Of a stretch of DNA of 38,483 bases, positions 23,243-31,718 are shown piece after piece (positions within the stretch are counted from its first letter, which is position 1; the number at the start of each line of letters is the position of its first letter). This stretch comes from TMED27 sp964351195 (lineage in GTDB: Bacteria; Pseudomonadota; Alphaproteobacteria; Micavibrionales; Micavibrionaceae), in NCBI GenBank assembly GCA_964351195.1, contig CAYGNI010000007.1, positions 1-38,483 on the forward strand, read 5' to 3'. The notes under the pieces were generated by a model. It saw only the letters and a list, made by a program, of their open reading frames with translations. It had not been told where the DNA came from and did not search any database. The position numbers and the translations under genes are program-made.

Positions 23243-24910
23243 ATGTCTTCTGATATCGTATTGACCTCAGCTCTGAGGAATAACCTACTTTCACTACAGA
23301 ACACACAACGACTGATCGACACGACACAATTGCGTCTGGCGACCGGTTTGAAGGTGAACTCTGCTCTGGATAATCCATCCAGTTTCTTTACAGCACAAAG
23401 CCTGAATAACCGCGCAAGCGACCTTTCACGTTTGTTGGACAACATTAATCTGTCCATCAGAACGATCGAGGAAGCCGATGCGGGGATCACTGCTTTGACA
23501 GCGCTTGTTGAGCAAGCTCAATCTATCGGGGAATCTGCTCGTGATCAGCTGGCCGCCTCTGAAGGTGTTGCCCGCGCGATTGGTACTGTTGACCTTCGTG
23601 ATACTGGTGCCTTGGTTGCGAACACGTCCATCACTGCAGATGATGACCTTGTTCTTATCACAACAGATGATGATGGCACTCAGATCAGTGAAACCATTCA
23701 GATTTTAACCGGTGATACAGCCTATACCCTTGCAGCGAAAATTACTGACCAATTTGCGGACAGTCAAAATGGTGAGATCACTGCGGAAATCACCGATGAA
23801 GGGTTCTTGTCTATCCAAAGCTCGGATGGACGAAGCTTCCGGTTAACCACTAACGTAGTCGGCACAAACGATCTTAGTGTAGCAGACTTTACTGCTATTG
23901 GTTTAGGTGACATTGTTGAGGTTGAGGATACCGGCGCAGGTGGTGCAGCACGTGTTGGTGCTACAATCGTGGCAGGAAATACTATTCGCTCTGTCTCATT
24001 GTTTGAAACTGCAGCGGGAGACTTGGCCGAAGCCGGGGACCTTCTATCAGGGACCCTGTTCGATGCAGAAGGTAACACTGTCTTAGCTGGTGTTAACACG
24101 AGCATTGTGGTGTCTATCAACAATACAACCAACATTACATTCACATCCTCGGCATCAGCTACCATTCAGGATTTCATTAATGCGATTAATGATAGTGCTA
24201 CCGGTAGTGAATTCCTTGAAGCCAGCTTCGATGACGCAACAGGTCAGATTGTCATCACATCCATCAGTGATGAAGTAGACAATGTTCAGTTCCGTGTGAC
24301 TGGTACAGCTGGTACTACATTCGATATTGGTTTTGGCGACCCAAGTGGAAACCTGGACCCACGAACAACGACTGTTGCCAACGTTGTCGACCAGACGTTT
24401 AATTTCAACCAGTCGACAGAATCTCTGGATGACCTTGCATCTGATTTCAATATCATTCGTGAGCAAATCGACCAGTTGGTTGTGGATGCGAATTTCCGCG
24501 GTGTGAACCTTTTGAACGGTGATGATCTTGTGACGTTCTTTAACGAGAACAACACAAACTCCCTGACCACATCTGGCGTGACATTCACATCCGATGGTCT
24601 GGGTGTTACACAGGCGTCGTTCCGTAACAGCACAGGTATTGAGCTTTCACTCTCACAGATCAGTGATGCTCAGACTTCTGTTCGCAGCTTCGGTAACACG
24701 CTGGCAAACAGTATTGCTGTTATTCAGGCTCGCCGTGATTTCACAGAGAGCACGATCAACACACTGACATCCGGTGCGGACGATTTGACCGTTGCAGACC
24801 AAAACGAAGAGGGTGCAAACCTTCTGGCTCTACAGACACGTCAGGCTTTGGGTACAACTTCATTGTCCCTGGCGTCTCAGTCACAGCAGTCAGTTCTTCG
24901 ATTGTTCTAA
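23243..24910 (+). CDS. Flagellin (filament subunit)
   Basis: The 555-residue flagellin is the likely main filament subunit. It has conserved D0/D1 termini: 'LRLATGLKVNSALDNPSSFF' near residue 30, and 'GADDLTVADQNEEGANLLAL' ending in 'SVLRLF' at the C-terminus. The centre (about 110-400) is beta-rich with at least two flagellin IN-type motifs ('AYTLAAKITDQF...GEITAEI' and 'TIQDFINAINDSATGSEFLE'). A strong AAAGGAGAAAG ribosome site precedes the ATG. It follows the LamG flagellin by 163 bases with its own probable promoter and ends at a strong terminator. A gene letter cannot be assigned, so no symbol is given. Confidence 0.96.
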   Translation: MSSDIVLTSALRNNLLSLQNTQRLIDTTQLRLATGLKVNSALDNPSSFFTAQSLNNRASDLSRLLDNINLSIRTIEEADAGITALTALVEQAQSIGESARDQLAASEGVARAIGTVDLRDTGALVANTSITADDDLVLITTDDDGTQISETIQILTGDTAYTLAAKITDQFADSQNGEITAEITDEGFLSIQSSDGRSFRLTTNVVGTNDLSVADFTAIGLGDIVEVEDTGAGGAARVGATIVAGNTIRSVSLFETAAGDLAEAGDLLSGTLFDAEGNTVLAGVNTSIVVSINNTTNITFTSSASATIQDFINAINDSATGSEFLEASFDDATGQIVITSISDEVDNVQFRVTGTAGTTFDIGFGDPSGNLDPRTTTVANVVDQTFNFNQSTESLDDLASDFNIIREQIDQLVVDANFRGVNLLNGDDLVTFFNENNTNSLTTSGVTFTSDGLGVTQASFRNSTGIELSLSQISDAQTSVRSFGNTLANSIAVIQARRDFTESTINTLTSGADDLTVADQNEEGANLLALQTRQALGTTSLSLASQSQQSVLRLF

Positions 24911-24924
24911 GAATTATAAGAATG

Positions 24925-24977
24925 CGGGCATTGCCCGAAACTCACAAAAAAGGCCGGGAAGAATTCTCGGCCTTTTT
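24925..24977 (+). terminator. Rho-independent terminator after the flagellin gene
   Basis: A CGGGC-ATT-GCCCG hairpin (24925-24937) is followed by a 14-bp stem, 24947-24960 with 24964-24977, that has one G-T pair and a three-base loop. It ends in TTTTT. The second hairpin is a classic intrinsic terminator for a highly expressed gene. Confidence 0.9.
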
Positions 24978-25033
24978 CTTTGTCTGCTTTTTCTTTTGGC
25001 GATGTGTTCTTTACTGTTTTTTTACGAGAGAAA

Positions 25034-25042
25034 TGGTATAAT
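25034..25042 (+). promoter_or_regulatory. Extended -10 promoter of flbT-flaF
   Basis: TGGTATAAT supplies TGn plus a perfect TATAAT (25037-25042), 54 bases before the flbT ATG. The -35 region (near 25014) is weak, as is usual for extended -10 promoters. Confidence 0.55.
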
Positions 25043-25095
25043 AATTATAGATACAGAAGGTATCCTTGTCACATATAGCAGAAGGAAGAAATCCA

Positions 25096-25494
25096 ATGGC
25101 TCTCGTTATCGATCTCAAACCCGGTGAAAAAATCCTTATTGGCGAAGCGGTGATTACCAATGCTTCGCAGCGCACGCGATTACAAATTGCGGGTGAGGCC
25201 CCTATCATGCGGGAAAAAGACGTCCTACAGGAAGAAGAAGCCGACACGCCTTGCAAGAAAATATATTTCGTTATCCAATGCATGTATTTGGCGAATGACC
25301 CTGGGAAATATCATAAAACCTATTTTGATCTCATCAAAGATGTGCAAAGCGCTTCACCGACCAGTACGATCTTTTTTATGCAGATCAATGATTTCATTAT
25401 GGATGGGATGTATTACAAGGCTCTGAAAATTGCAAAAGAGCTTATCGAACATGAAAAAGAATTGATGGGACTTGCGATCAATGCGGCAGAATAA
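25096..25494 (+). CDS. flbT: Flagellin post-transcriptional regulator FlbT
   Basis: FlbT is an alphaproteobacterial RNA-binding regulator that in Caulobacter destabilises flagellin mRNA until the hook is complete. The 132-residue protein starts at ATG 25096 with GAAGGAAG upstream; a longer frame from 25066 is not supported. Key family segments are 'LVIDLKPGEKILIGEAVITN', 'IYFVIQCMYLANDPGKYHKT' and 'MDGMYYKALKIAKELIEHE'. It follows the flagellin genes and overlaps the start of flaF. Confidence 0.93.
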   Translation: MALVIDLKPGEKILIGEAVITNASQRTRLQIAGEAPIMREKDVLQEEEADTPCKKIYFVIQCMYLANDPGKYHKTYFDLIKDVQSASPTSTIFFMQINDFIMDGMYYKALKIAKELIEHEKELMGLAINAAE

Positions 25495-25948
25495 TCAAAA
25501 CCCATATGCGAAAGCAGCCAGTGCGTATGGCGACAATGCGCAGAAAAACGCCCCCGATCAGCGCGAGCTGGAGGCACGTGTGCTGCTCAAATCCGCTAAG
25601 CTTTTGTCCGACCTGCAAAAGGATCTGGACAGCGCCAGCAAGGAAGTTATTGAAGAGACGCTGAAATATAACCGTCAAATCTGGCTGATGTTTTATGATA
25701 CGGCCCTTGAAAATCCGGACGGGGAGCGCCCAAATGATTTGCGCAGTAATATCGTCAATTTGGCCAATTTTATCTTCAAGCGCGAGATTGATATTATTGC
25801 AGAGCCAACGCAGCAGAAATTTGATGTGTTGATCAACATAAATAAAGAGATTGCAGCCGGGCTGATGAGCAAAACTGCTACGGTTCAAGATGCGCCGGTA
25901 TCTGATGAAAATACGTCTGATGCAGAAACTACAGACAGTCAGGCATAA
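25481..25948 (+). CDS. flaF: Flagellar regulator FlaF
   Basis: FlaF works with FlbT in alphaproteobacteria and is needed for flagellin synthesis or secretion. The 155-residue protein has the family core 'NPYAKAASAYGDNAQKNAPD', 'ELEARVLLKSAKLLSDLQ', 'YNRQIWLMFYDTALENPD' and 'NLANFIFKREIDIIAEPTQQ', then a Thr/Asp-rich tail. The ATG at 25481 lies within the end of flbT (14-base overlap). The stop codon merges with the A run of a terminator serving the convergent gene. Confidence 0.92.
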   Translation: MRQNNQNPYAKAASAYGDNAQKNAPDQRELEARVLLKSAKLLSDLQKDLDSASKEVIEETLKYNRQIWLMFYDTALENPDGERPNDLRSNIVNLANFIFKREIDIIAEPTQQKFDVLININKEIAAGLMSKTATVQDAPVSDENTSDAETTDSQA

Positions 25949-25967
25949 AAAAAGCGCTTCAAAGCGC
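25947..25967 (-). terminator. Terminator of the FlaG-like gene (minus strand)
   Basis: Read on the minus strand, GCGCTT-TG-AAGCGC is followed by seven T residues. It lies just past the stop of the FlaG-like gene and overlaps the flaF stop codon, so it may also slow transcription from the other side. Confidence 0.75.
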
Positions 25968-25993
25968 CGAACATTCCAGAGCTTTCATTCCCA

Positions 25994-26473
25994 TTAAGCC
26001 GTTACGTTGACCTCGCCAGATGGTAGTTGACCGGATTGTGCGCCGGATGCCAATGCCGCAGAGGCGATTTGCGCCTGCGCGATACCGCCGGAGGATGCGG
26101 CCGGAACACCGATGTCAGAGCTTATGGACTGCGCGACAAAGCCCGCGCTCGCGACTTGCTGAGACGATGTGTCTACACTTTGAACCTGCTGTTGGGGCTG
26201 CGGAGGCGCCTGCAGCACGACTTGCTCCTGTTGTTTGGCTCTTAAACGGGATTCTGATGGGAACTGCGTTAAAACGTCCCCTGTTTCAGAGTCACGGATC
26301 TGAATAACAGCCGCATTATAATTGTTATCCAAGGAGATGTATGGGCTGATGTAAGGGGCCTTAGGGACATCGTTCTGCGCTCTTTGAACTTCAGCGCGCA
26401 CAACGTCATCCTGCCCGCTTCCTGTGCGGACCAATGATGCATTTGCCAATACTGAATTTACAGCTTCAATCAT
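25994..26473 (-). CDS. FlaG-like protein
   Basis: The 159-residue protein has a segment 'AAVIQIRDSETGDVLTQFPS' (about residues 54-73) matching the FlaG family core, in which a D-x-x-TG-x-V turn precedes a Q-x-P strand. The N-terminus 'MIEAVNSVLANASLVRTGSG' is short, and the C-terminal half is Gln/Ala/Ser-rich and probably disordered. FlaG proteins influence filament length in other bacteria. Placement beside the flagellins and flaF, though on the opposite strand, supports a filament-related role. The long Gln/Ala tail is not a normal FlaG feature, so the call is moderate. Confidence 0.55.
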   Translation of the reverse strand: MIEAVNSVLANASLVRTGSGQDDVVRAEVQRAQNDVPKAPYISPYISLDNNYNAAVIQIRDSETGDVLTQFPSESRLRAKQQEQVVLQAPPQPQQQVQSVDTSSQQVASAGFVAQSISSDIGVPAASSGGIAQAQIASAALASGAQSGQLPSGEVNVTA

Positions 26474-26949
26474 TGTTTTTTCCTAACATCCTGAATTACC
26501 TTTGAACGGACCCCTCCGAAAAAAAATATAATTCAGGTATACTACCCTATTATCATTTTACCTTGACAACGTGCAAATGTCAAGAAAACAGTATATTTAC
26601 CCACATTAAATAACATGTACATACCCATCACAAAACAATGACTTAGCGCTAATAATATAAAAAAATATAGCAGAATGCAGTTATTTTTTGCCGTTCCTGC
26701 AGGCCAATATGCCTAAAGCGATGCTTTTCCCTTATTTTACATAGAGTTACAGAATCCTAACTTCCGCGAATTAATGGTAAAAACAGTGAAATCATATTAT
26801 AATAAAAAGTGATAAGTATGTTTGCCAGATGTGCATTTTTCGCTTATTTTAATAAGCAGATGTCAAACATCTGGTTACCCCTGCCCTCTTTGGGGTTCTA
26901 ACATCGAACCGGCGCCGCCGGATAAAAATAAAAAGATCGGATCTCGTTC
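26474..26949. promoter_or_regulatory. AT-rich promoter/leader region of fliF with nested hairpins
   Basis: The 476-base gap before fliF is AT-rich and has no coding ORF. TATAAT at 26798-26803 is the best -10 candidate for fliF; the -35 region reads TGGTAA. Downstream are GCTTATT-TT-AATAAGC (26842-26857) and CAGATGT-CAA-ACATCTG (26857-26873). The second hairpin's left arm repeats CAGATGT from 26826-26832, so alternative pairings exist. No sigma-54 element was found, in keeping with an early-class operon. The upper part also carries the promoter of the divergent FlaG-like gene, which I could not place. Confidence 0.5.
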
Positions 26950-28587
26950 GTGAATAGTTTTGTAGAAACATTGAAACAGTTGGGCCCTTCGCGGCTTGGG
27001 ATTATGGCGGCCATTTTGGTCGGTTTGCTGATGTTCTTTGTTTTCGTATCTTTCCGTGTTTCGACGCCTGAATTAACGCTTTTATACGCTGATCTTTCAA
27101 CAGCAGACTCTGGCGCGATTGCAGCTAAACTCGAAGAGAATACTATACGCTATGAGGTGTCTCCCGATGGAACACGGATTGTTGTGCCGGAAAACGAAGT
27201 TGGCCGTGCGCGCTTGTTGTTGGCGGAGTCTGGTTTGCCGAATGGCGGATCTATGGGCTATGAGATTTTTGATGAACAGAGCGGTTTTGGGACAACGAAT
27301 TTCGTTCAAAACGTGAATCAGGTGCGTGCGCTTCAAGGAGAATTGGCGCGCACGATTAGCTCTTTGGATGCAGTGCGCAGCGCGAAAGTTTTGTTAGTTC
27401 TCCCGCAGCGTGAATTGTTCAGCCGTGACAGCCGCCCACCCAAGGCCAGTGTGAATGTAGGACTTCGTCCGGGTGCACAGTTGGAGCGTGAACAGGTTTT
27501 AGCTATTCAATCTTTAGTGGCGTCTGCGGTACCGGAGCTTAAGACCTCTAATGTGACGATTGTTGATGGCAACGGGAACTTATTGGCGCAAGGCGGAGAA
27601 GAGAGCGAGAACCTGCAAGCTCTGAAAGCCGAAGAAATGCGCTTAGGGTATGAGCGTAGATTGACAGATAAGATTGAACAGCAACTTAACCAAATTGTAG
27701 GTCAAGGCAATGCGCGCGTTGTGGTGACGGCGGAGATGAATTTTGATCGTATCAGCACGAATGAAGAGTTATTTGATCCTGAAACAGTTGTGCGGTCCTC
27801 TCAGGTTACAGAAGAGAGTAACACAGAGCGTGAGCCTTTGAGTGAGGATGTAACGGTTGCCAATAACCTGCCGGGTGTTGGCGGCGATTTGCTGGCGGAT
27901 AATGCCCCGTCCGCGCAGAGCAACCGGTTGGAAGAAATTACGAATTTTGAAATAAGCCGTACAACACGAAGCACTGTGCGTGAGGTTGGCGAAATACAAC
28001 GCCTTGCGATTGCTGTTTCCATTAACGGTCTAACAACGACGAATGAAGAAGGTGAGAAAATTTATCAGCCTCGCTCTGATGAAGAGATTCAAAAAATTGA
28101 GGATTTGATCCGTACAGCGGCGGGTATTGATGAAGGCCGCGGCGATGTGATTGATGTGATCGAGTTCCAGTTCGCCGAAGTCGATACGAACGAAGAAGTA
28201 CTGGAAGACAGCATGCTGTTTGGCTTCGATAAAGCCGCCCTGCTCGACTTTGCTGAAATCTTCACTGTTGCCATCATGATTGTTCTGGTTGTTCTGCTGG
28301 TTCTTCAGCCAATGGTCGGGCGCTTACTGGCGACTGAAGGCGGCGGGACAGATATTGATGAAGACCTGGAAGCAGATCTTTTGGCCATGCGTCCGCCCAG
28401 CCCTGCATTGGCCGCACCGACAGGCCCGGCACCTGAACCAGAAGAAGAAGAGTCACTGATCGATATCAGTGGCGTTGAAGGAAAAGTCAAAGCGTCTTCA
28501 ATGCGCAAGGTTGAAGAGATTGTTGAAAATTACCCGAATGAGACGGTTTCCGTTATTCGGAGCTGGATGACAGAGGAGAGCTCGTAA
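26950..28587 (+). CDS. fliF: Flagellar MS-ring protein FliF
   Basis: FliF forms the MS ring in the inner membrane. The 545-residue protein starts at a GTG (26950). It has a first transmembrane helix (about 18-38) and ring-building motifs 'GLPNGGSMGYEIFDEQSGFG', 'TNFVQNVNQVRALQGELART' and 'ARVVVTAEMNFD'. A second helix lies near 430-453 ('IFTVAIMIVLVVLLVLQP'). The cytoplasmic tail ends with 'VENYPNETVSVIRSWM', the FliG-binding helix. It opens the fliF-fliG-fliH-fliN-motA operon. Confidence 0.97.
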   Translation: MNSFVETLKQLGPSRLGIMAAILVGLLMFFVFVSFRVSTPELTLLYADLSTADSGAIAAKLEENTIRYEVSPDGTRIVVPENEVGRARLLLAESGLPNGGSMGYEIFDEQSGFGTTNFVQNVNQVRALQGELARTISSLDAVRSAKVLLVLPQRELFSRDSRPPKASVNVGLRPGAQLEREQVLAIQSLVASAVPELKTSNVTIVDGNGNLLAQGGEESENLQALKAEEMRLGYERRLTDKIEQQLNQIVGQGNARVVVTAEMNFDRISTNEELFDPETVVRSSQVTEESNTEREPLSEDVTVANNLPGVGGDLLADNAPSAQSNRLEEITNFEISRTTRSTVREVGEIQRLAIAVSINGLTTTNEEGEKIYQPRSDEEIQKIEDLIRTAAGIDEGRGDVIDVIEFQFAEVDTNEEVLEDSMLFGFDKAALLDFAEIFTVAIMIVLVVLLVLQPMVGRLLATEGGGTDIDEDLEADLLAMRPPSPALAAPTGPAPEPEEEESLIDISGVEGKVKASSMRKVEEIVENYPNETVSVIRSWMTEESS

Positions 28588-28590
28588 GCC

Positions 28591-29616
28591 ATGAGTGTTC
28601 GTATGCGTGAGGATTACAGGGCGCTGACAGGCCCAGAGAAAGCGGCAATTTTGCTGTTGTCTTTGGGTGAGGACCAAACGGCCAAAGTCTTTGAGAACAT
28701 GGATGATGATGAAATCCTTGAGCTCTCTCAAACTATGGCGGGTCTTGGTAAGGTTAGCCCCAATGTTGTAGAGCGCTTGTTCGTCGATTTCGCCGAGCAG
28801 ATGAGTTCAACTAACTCCCTTGTCGGTACGCAAGACTCCACGATGCGCCTGCTGCAAAAAGCCGGTTTGAGCACTGATAAGATCGGTAACATCATGGAAG
28901 AAATCCGTGGTCCGGCGGGTCGGACCATGTGGGAAAAGCTGGGCAACGTGAATGAAGAAATTCTAGCGGCATTCTTGCAAAAGGAATATCCGCAGACTGT
29001 GTCCGTTGTTCTTTCGAAAGTTTCATCCGATCACGCGGCGCGCGTTTTGGCGATGCTGCCGGAGAATTTCGCGCTTGAGGTCATTCACCGTATGCTGCGC
29101 ATGGAAGCCGTGCAAAAGGATATTCTGGATGAAGTCGAAAAAACACTGCGTCAGGAATTCATGACCAATCTTGCGCGCACACAGCGCCGTGACTCGCATG
29201 AGCTTATCGCCGATATCTTTAACAACATGGAACGCGCGGTTGAGACGCGCTTCATGGAAGAGCTGGAGAAAAGTGCGCCGGATGCGGCGGAGAAAATTCG
29301 CTCTCTTATGTTTACATTCGAAGATCTGGCCAATTTGGACCCTGCGGGCATTCAAACGCTTATCCGTGCGGTGGACAAAGACAAGCTTCCGCCTGCGCTT
29401 AAAGGCGCAACGGAGACTATACGCGATCTGTTCTTCTCGAATATGTCCGAGCGCGCGGCGAAGATCATGAAAGAAGACATGGCGGCGATGGGACCTGTGC
29501 GCCTTAAGGATGTAGAAGAAGCACAGCAATATATTGTTAATGTCGCTAAAGACCTTGAATCCAGGGGTGAAATCACCATCGCCAGCGGTGATGCTGAAGA
29601 TGAACTGATTTACTAA
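28591..29616 (+). CDS. fliG: Flagellar motor switch protein FliG
   Basis: FliG is the rotor protein that contacts MotA and transmits torque. The 341 residues are full length. The N-terminal domain has 'LTGPEKAAILLLSLGEDQTA', the middle domain 'FLQKEYPQTVSVVLSKVSS' and 'ARVLAMLPE'. The C-terminal torque helix region has 'IRSLMFTFEDLANLDPAGIQ' and 'KDKLPPALKGA', carrying the conserved charged residues. The start lies three bases after fliF, so translation is coupled. Confidence 0.97.
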   Translation: MSVRMREDYRALTGPEKAAILLLSLGEDQTAKVFENMDDDEILELSQTMAGLGKVSPNVVERLFVDFAEQMSSTNSLVGTQDSTMRLLQKAGLSTDKIGNIMEEIRGPAGRTMWEKLGNVNEEILAAFLQKEYPQTVSVVLSKVSSDHAARVLAMLPENFALEVIHRMLRMEAVQKDILDEVEKTLRQEFMTNLARTQRRDSHELIADIFNNMERAVETRFMEELEKSAPDAAEKIRSLMFTFEDLANLDPAGIQTLIRAVDKDKLPPALKGATETIRDLFFSNMSERAAKIMKEDMAAMGPVRLKDVEEAQQYIVNVAKDLESRGEITIASGDAEDELIY

Positions 29617-29641
29617 TCATACGAGGATGGGACGGTAGAGC

Positions 29642-30445
29642 TTGCAAGCCTCAGACAATCAAGACGATGAGAAGTTTTTTTTCCACATGAATAACTTTGA
29701 TGACGATGTCATCGAAGAGGAAGAGTTTGAGGAGCCTCCGCCTCCTGTTTTTTCCGAAGCCGAGTTGGATCAGGCAAAACGACAATCTTATACCAAGGGA
29801 CATGAAGAAGGCTTAGCCGAAGCGAAAGCCTCACGCGATCAGCAGATTTCCAATACATTGCAGCGCATTGCCGCAGAGACGCAGACTTTGTTTACACAAG
29901 AAACGGCGCGCGAAAAAACCTATGAGCGCGAAGCAGTGGCCTTGTCCCTGAGCATCTTTAAAAAGCTGTTCCCAGTGTTTCAATCCAAATATGGGTTTGA
30001 AGAGATGCAAGGGCAGTTGGAGTCTATTATACAAAGCCAGGAAGGGCAAAGCGCCATTCAAATCAAAACGTCCACAGACTTTGCACCTGATATTGAGGCC
30101 TATATGCAAGAGCTTTCGAGTAAGAATGATGCGCTGTCATTCAAGGTTGTGGGTGATGAAGCCATGGCGAATGGGGATATAGCGCTTTCCTGGGCGGATG
30201 GCGGGGCCATTCGACATGCCGAGCACATGGCACAGGAGATTGAAAGCAAGCTGCAAGAGGTGCTTGCAGGTTTGGCTCCAAACAGTCATGATAGAGGTGA
30301 TGTTGACTCGCCACCGGAAGCGGAGAATGCCGAGCCAGCGGAACAGGATATTACACAGGCGGATGCTGAGCCCGAAGAAGAGAGTGCGACGCCGCCGTCT
30401 GATGGTCCGAATGAGGACGATAAGCAAGTGGAGGATAACCAATGA
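29642..30445 (+). CDS. fliH: FliH-like export ATPase regulator
   Basis: FliH holds and regulates the export ATPase FliI. The 267-residue protein, started here at TTG 29642, has an acidic N-terminus ('KFFFHMNNFDDD') that matches alphaproteobacterial FliH. It then has 'QSYTKGHEEGLAEAKASRDQ' leading into a long helix, a FliH/V-ATPase-E-like C-terminal domain (about 110-205), and an acidic tail. An ATG at 29687 would drop the conserved N-terminal residues and is less likely. In Caulobacter the same slot holds FliH (FlbE). The stop overlaps the fliN start by four bases. Confidence 0.8.
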   Translation: MQASDNQDDEKFFFHMNNFDDDVIEEEEFEEPPPPVFSEAELDQAKRQSYTKGHEEGLAEAKASRDQQISNTLQRIAAETQTLFTQETAREKTYEREAVALSLSIFKKLFPVFQSKYGFEEMQGQLESIIQSQEGQSAIQIKTSTDFAPDIEAYMQELSSKNDALSFKVVGDEAMANGDIALSWADGGAIRHAEHMAQEIESKLQEVLAGLAPNSHDRGDVDSPPEAENAEPAEQDITQADAEPEEESATPPSDGPNEDDKQVEDNQ

Positions 30446-30852
30446 GTGATGAAGATACAGGCGTTGAAGAGACCGATGCCGCTGAAGGTGATGCTACAGA
30501 AGGTGATGCCGGCGGCGCAGAAGGCGGCATGGATCTGGATGACATCGAAGGCACCGAAATTAAGCGTCAGGACATCAACAGCAATTATGCCGAAGGCGAG
30601 GCCATGGCAGAAGATGTCACGGCAATCTACGATATTCCTGTGCAGATCTCTGCGGTGCTTGGGCGTTCGACCATGCAGGTCAGCCAGCTTTTGAAACTTG
30701 GCCGGGGTGCGGTTGTTGAATTGGACCGCAAAGTCGGCGAGGCGATTGATATCTATGTGAATAACCGTCTGGTTGCACGCGGCGAGGTTGTTGTTGTTGA
30801 AGACAAGCTTGGCGTGACGATGACAGAGATTGTTAAATCGGATCGGAATTAG
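30442..30852 (+). CDS. fliN: Flagellar motor switch protein FliN
   Basis: FliN completes the C ring with FliM. The 136-residue protein has an acidic N-terminal third and a complete SpoA domain: 'IYDIPVQISAVLGRSTMQVS', 'LLKLGRGAVVELDRKVGEAI', 'DIYVNNRLVARGEVVVVEDK' and 'GVTMTEIV'. The ATG sits in the last codons of fliH (ATGA overlap), pointing to coupled translation. Confidence 0.95.
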   Translation: MSDEDTGVEETDAAEGDATEGDAGGAEGGMDLDDIEGTEIKRQDINSNYAEGEAMAEDVTAIYDIPVQISAVLGRSTMQVSQLLKLGRGAVVELDRKVGEAIDIYVNNRLVARGEVVVVEDKLGVTMTEIVKSDRN

Positions 30853-30863
30853 ATTTAAACACT

Positions 30864-31715
30864 ATGAGCGATACAGATACCACAGAGGCACAAAGCGGAT
30901 CGGCCGGACCTCTTCCCAAAGTTACCATTGAAGTTCCCTATACCAAGATTGACCTTGCGACGATTTTGGGGCTGATTTTTACTTTCGGCTTTATCGCCGG
31001 GGCGATCCTGATCGGCAAAAGCAATGCGAATTTCTTTAACGTCCCTTCCCTGATGATTGTTCTTTTTGGCACCATGACGGCAACGGCTATTTCATATACC
31101 GGCGATGAGCTTGCGCGGGCGTGGAAGATCATCGCGAAATCTATGTTCCGTCAAATTCAGGATCCATCACGGCTTGCCAACAGCCTTATAGATTTATCAG
31201 TTGTGGCCAAGAAAAAAGGTATTCTTGCGCTCTCGCAATTTGATAAGGAGCTGGAGAAGGATCCTTTCTTGCAAAGCGCGATGCAGATGGTGATTGACGG
31301 GTATCAGCCTGATGAAATTAAACGTCTGCTGTCCTTGCGCGTTGAAGCGCTTGCGGCGCGGCATAAACGCTCAGCGAGCATTACACGCCGTGCGTCCGAG
31401 ATTGCCCCCGCGATGGGGTTGATCGGAACATTGGTCGGTTTGGTACAGATGTTAGCGGACCTTGAGAACCCCGAGACAATCGGCCCGGCGATGGCGATTG
31501 CGCTTTTGACCACATTTTACGGGGCGATTTTGGGGACTATCGTGATGGCCCCTTTGGCCGTAAAGCTTGAGAAAAACTCGGCGGATGAGACATTGATAAA
31601 AATGTTGATCAGTGTTGCGGCAACATCAATAGCCCGCCAAGACAATCCGCGAAGCCTGGAAATGCTATTAAACTCTGAGCTCCCCCCCGCAGAGCGGATT
31701 CAATATTTTGATTAA
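30864..31715 (+). CDS. motA: Flagellar stator protein MotA
   Basis: MotA pairs with MotB to form the ion channel that drives rotation. The 283 residues show four hydrophobic segments (about 32-52, 60-77, 186-207 and 217-240). A cytoplasmic loop contains 'LLSLRVEALAARHKRSASIT', the FliG-contacting region, and the family signature 'EIAPAMGLIGTLVGLVQML' has the functional Pro. Homology to MotA/PomA is clear. It is joined to fliN by 11 bases, far from motB (4520-5383), so stator subunits are expressed from two operons. Confidence 0.92.
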   Translation: MSDTDTTEAQSGSAGPLPKVTIEVPYTKIDLATILGLIFTFGFIAGAILIGKSNANFFNVPSLMIVLFGTMTATAISYTGDELARAWKIIAKSMFRQIQDPSRLANSLIDLSVVAKKKGILALSQFDKELEKDPFLQSAMQMVIDGYQPDEIKRLLSLRVEALAARHKRSASITRRASEIAPAMGLIGTLVGLVQMLADLENPETIGPAMAIALLTTFYGAILGTIVMAPLAVKLEKNSADETLIKMLISVAATSIARQDNPRSLEMLLNSELPPAERIQYFD

Positions 31716-31718
31716 AAG

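Noticed and set aside
25949..25993. Small RNA between flaF and the FlaG-like gene
   Set aside because: The hairpin and A/T run fit a simple terminator, and only 45 bases are available.
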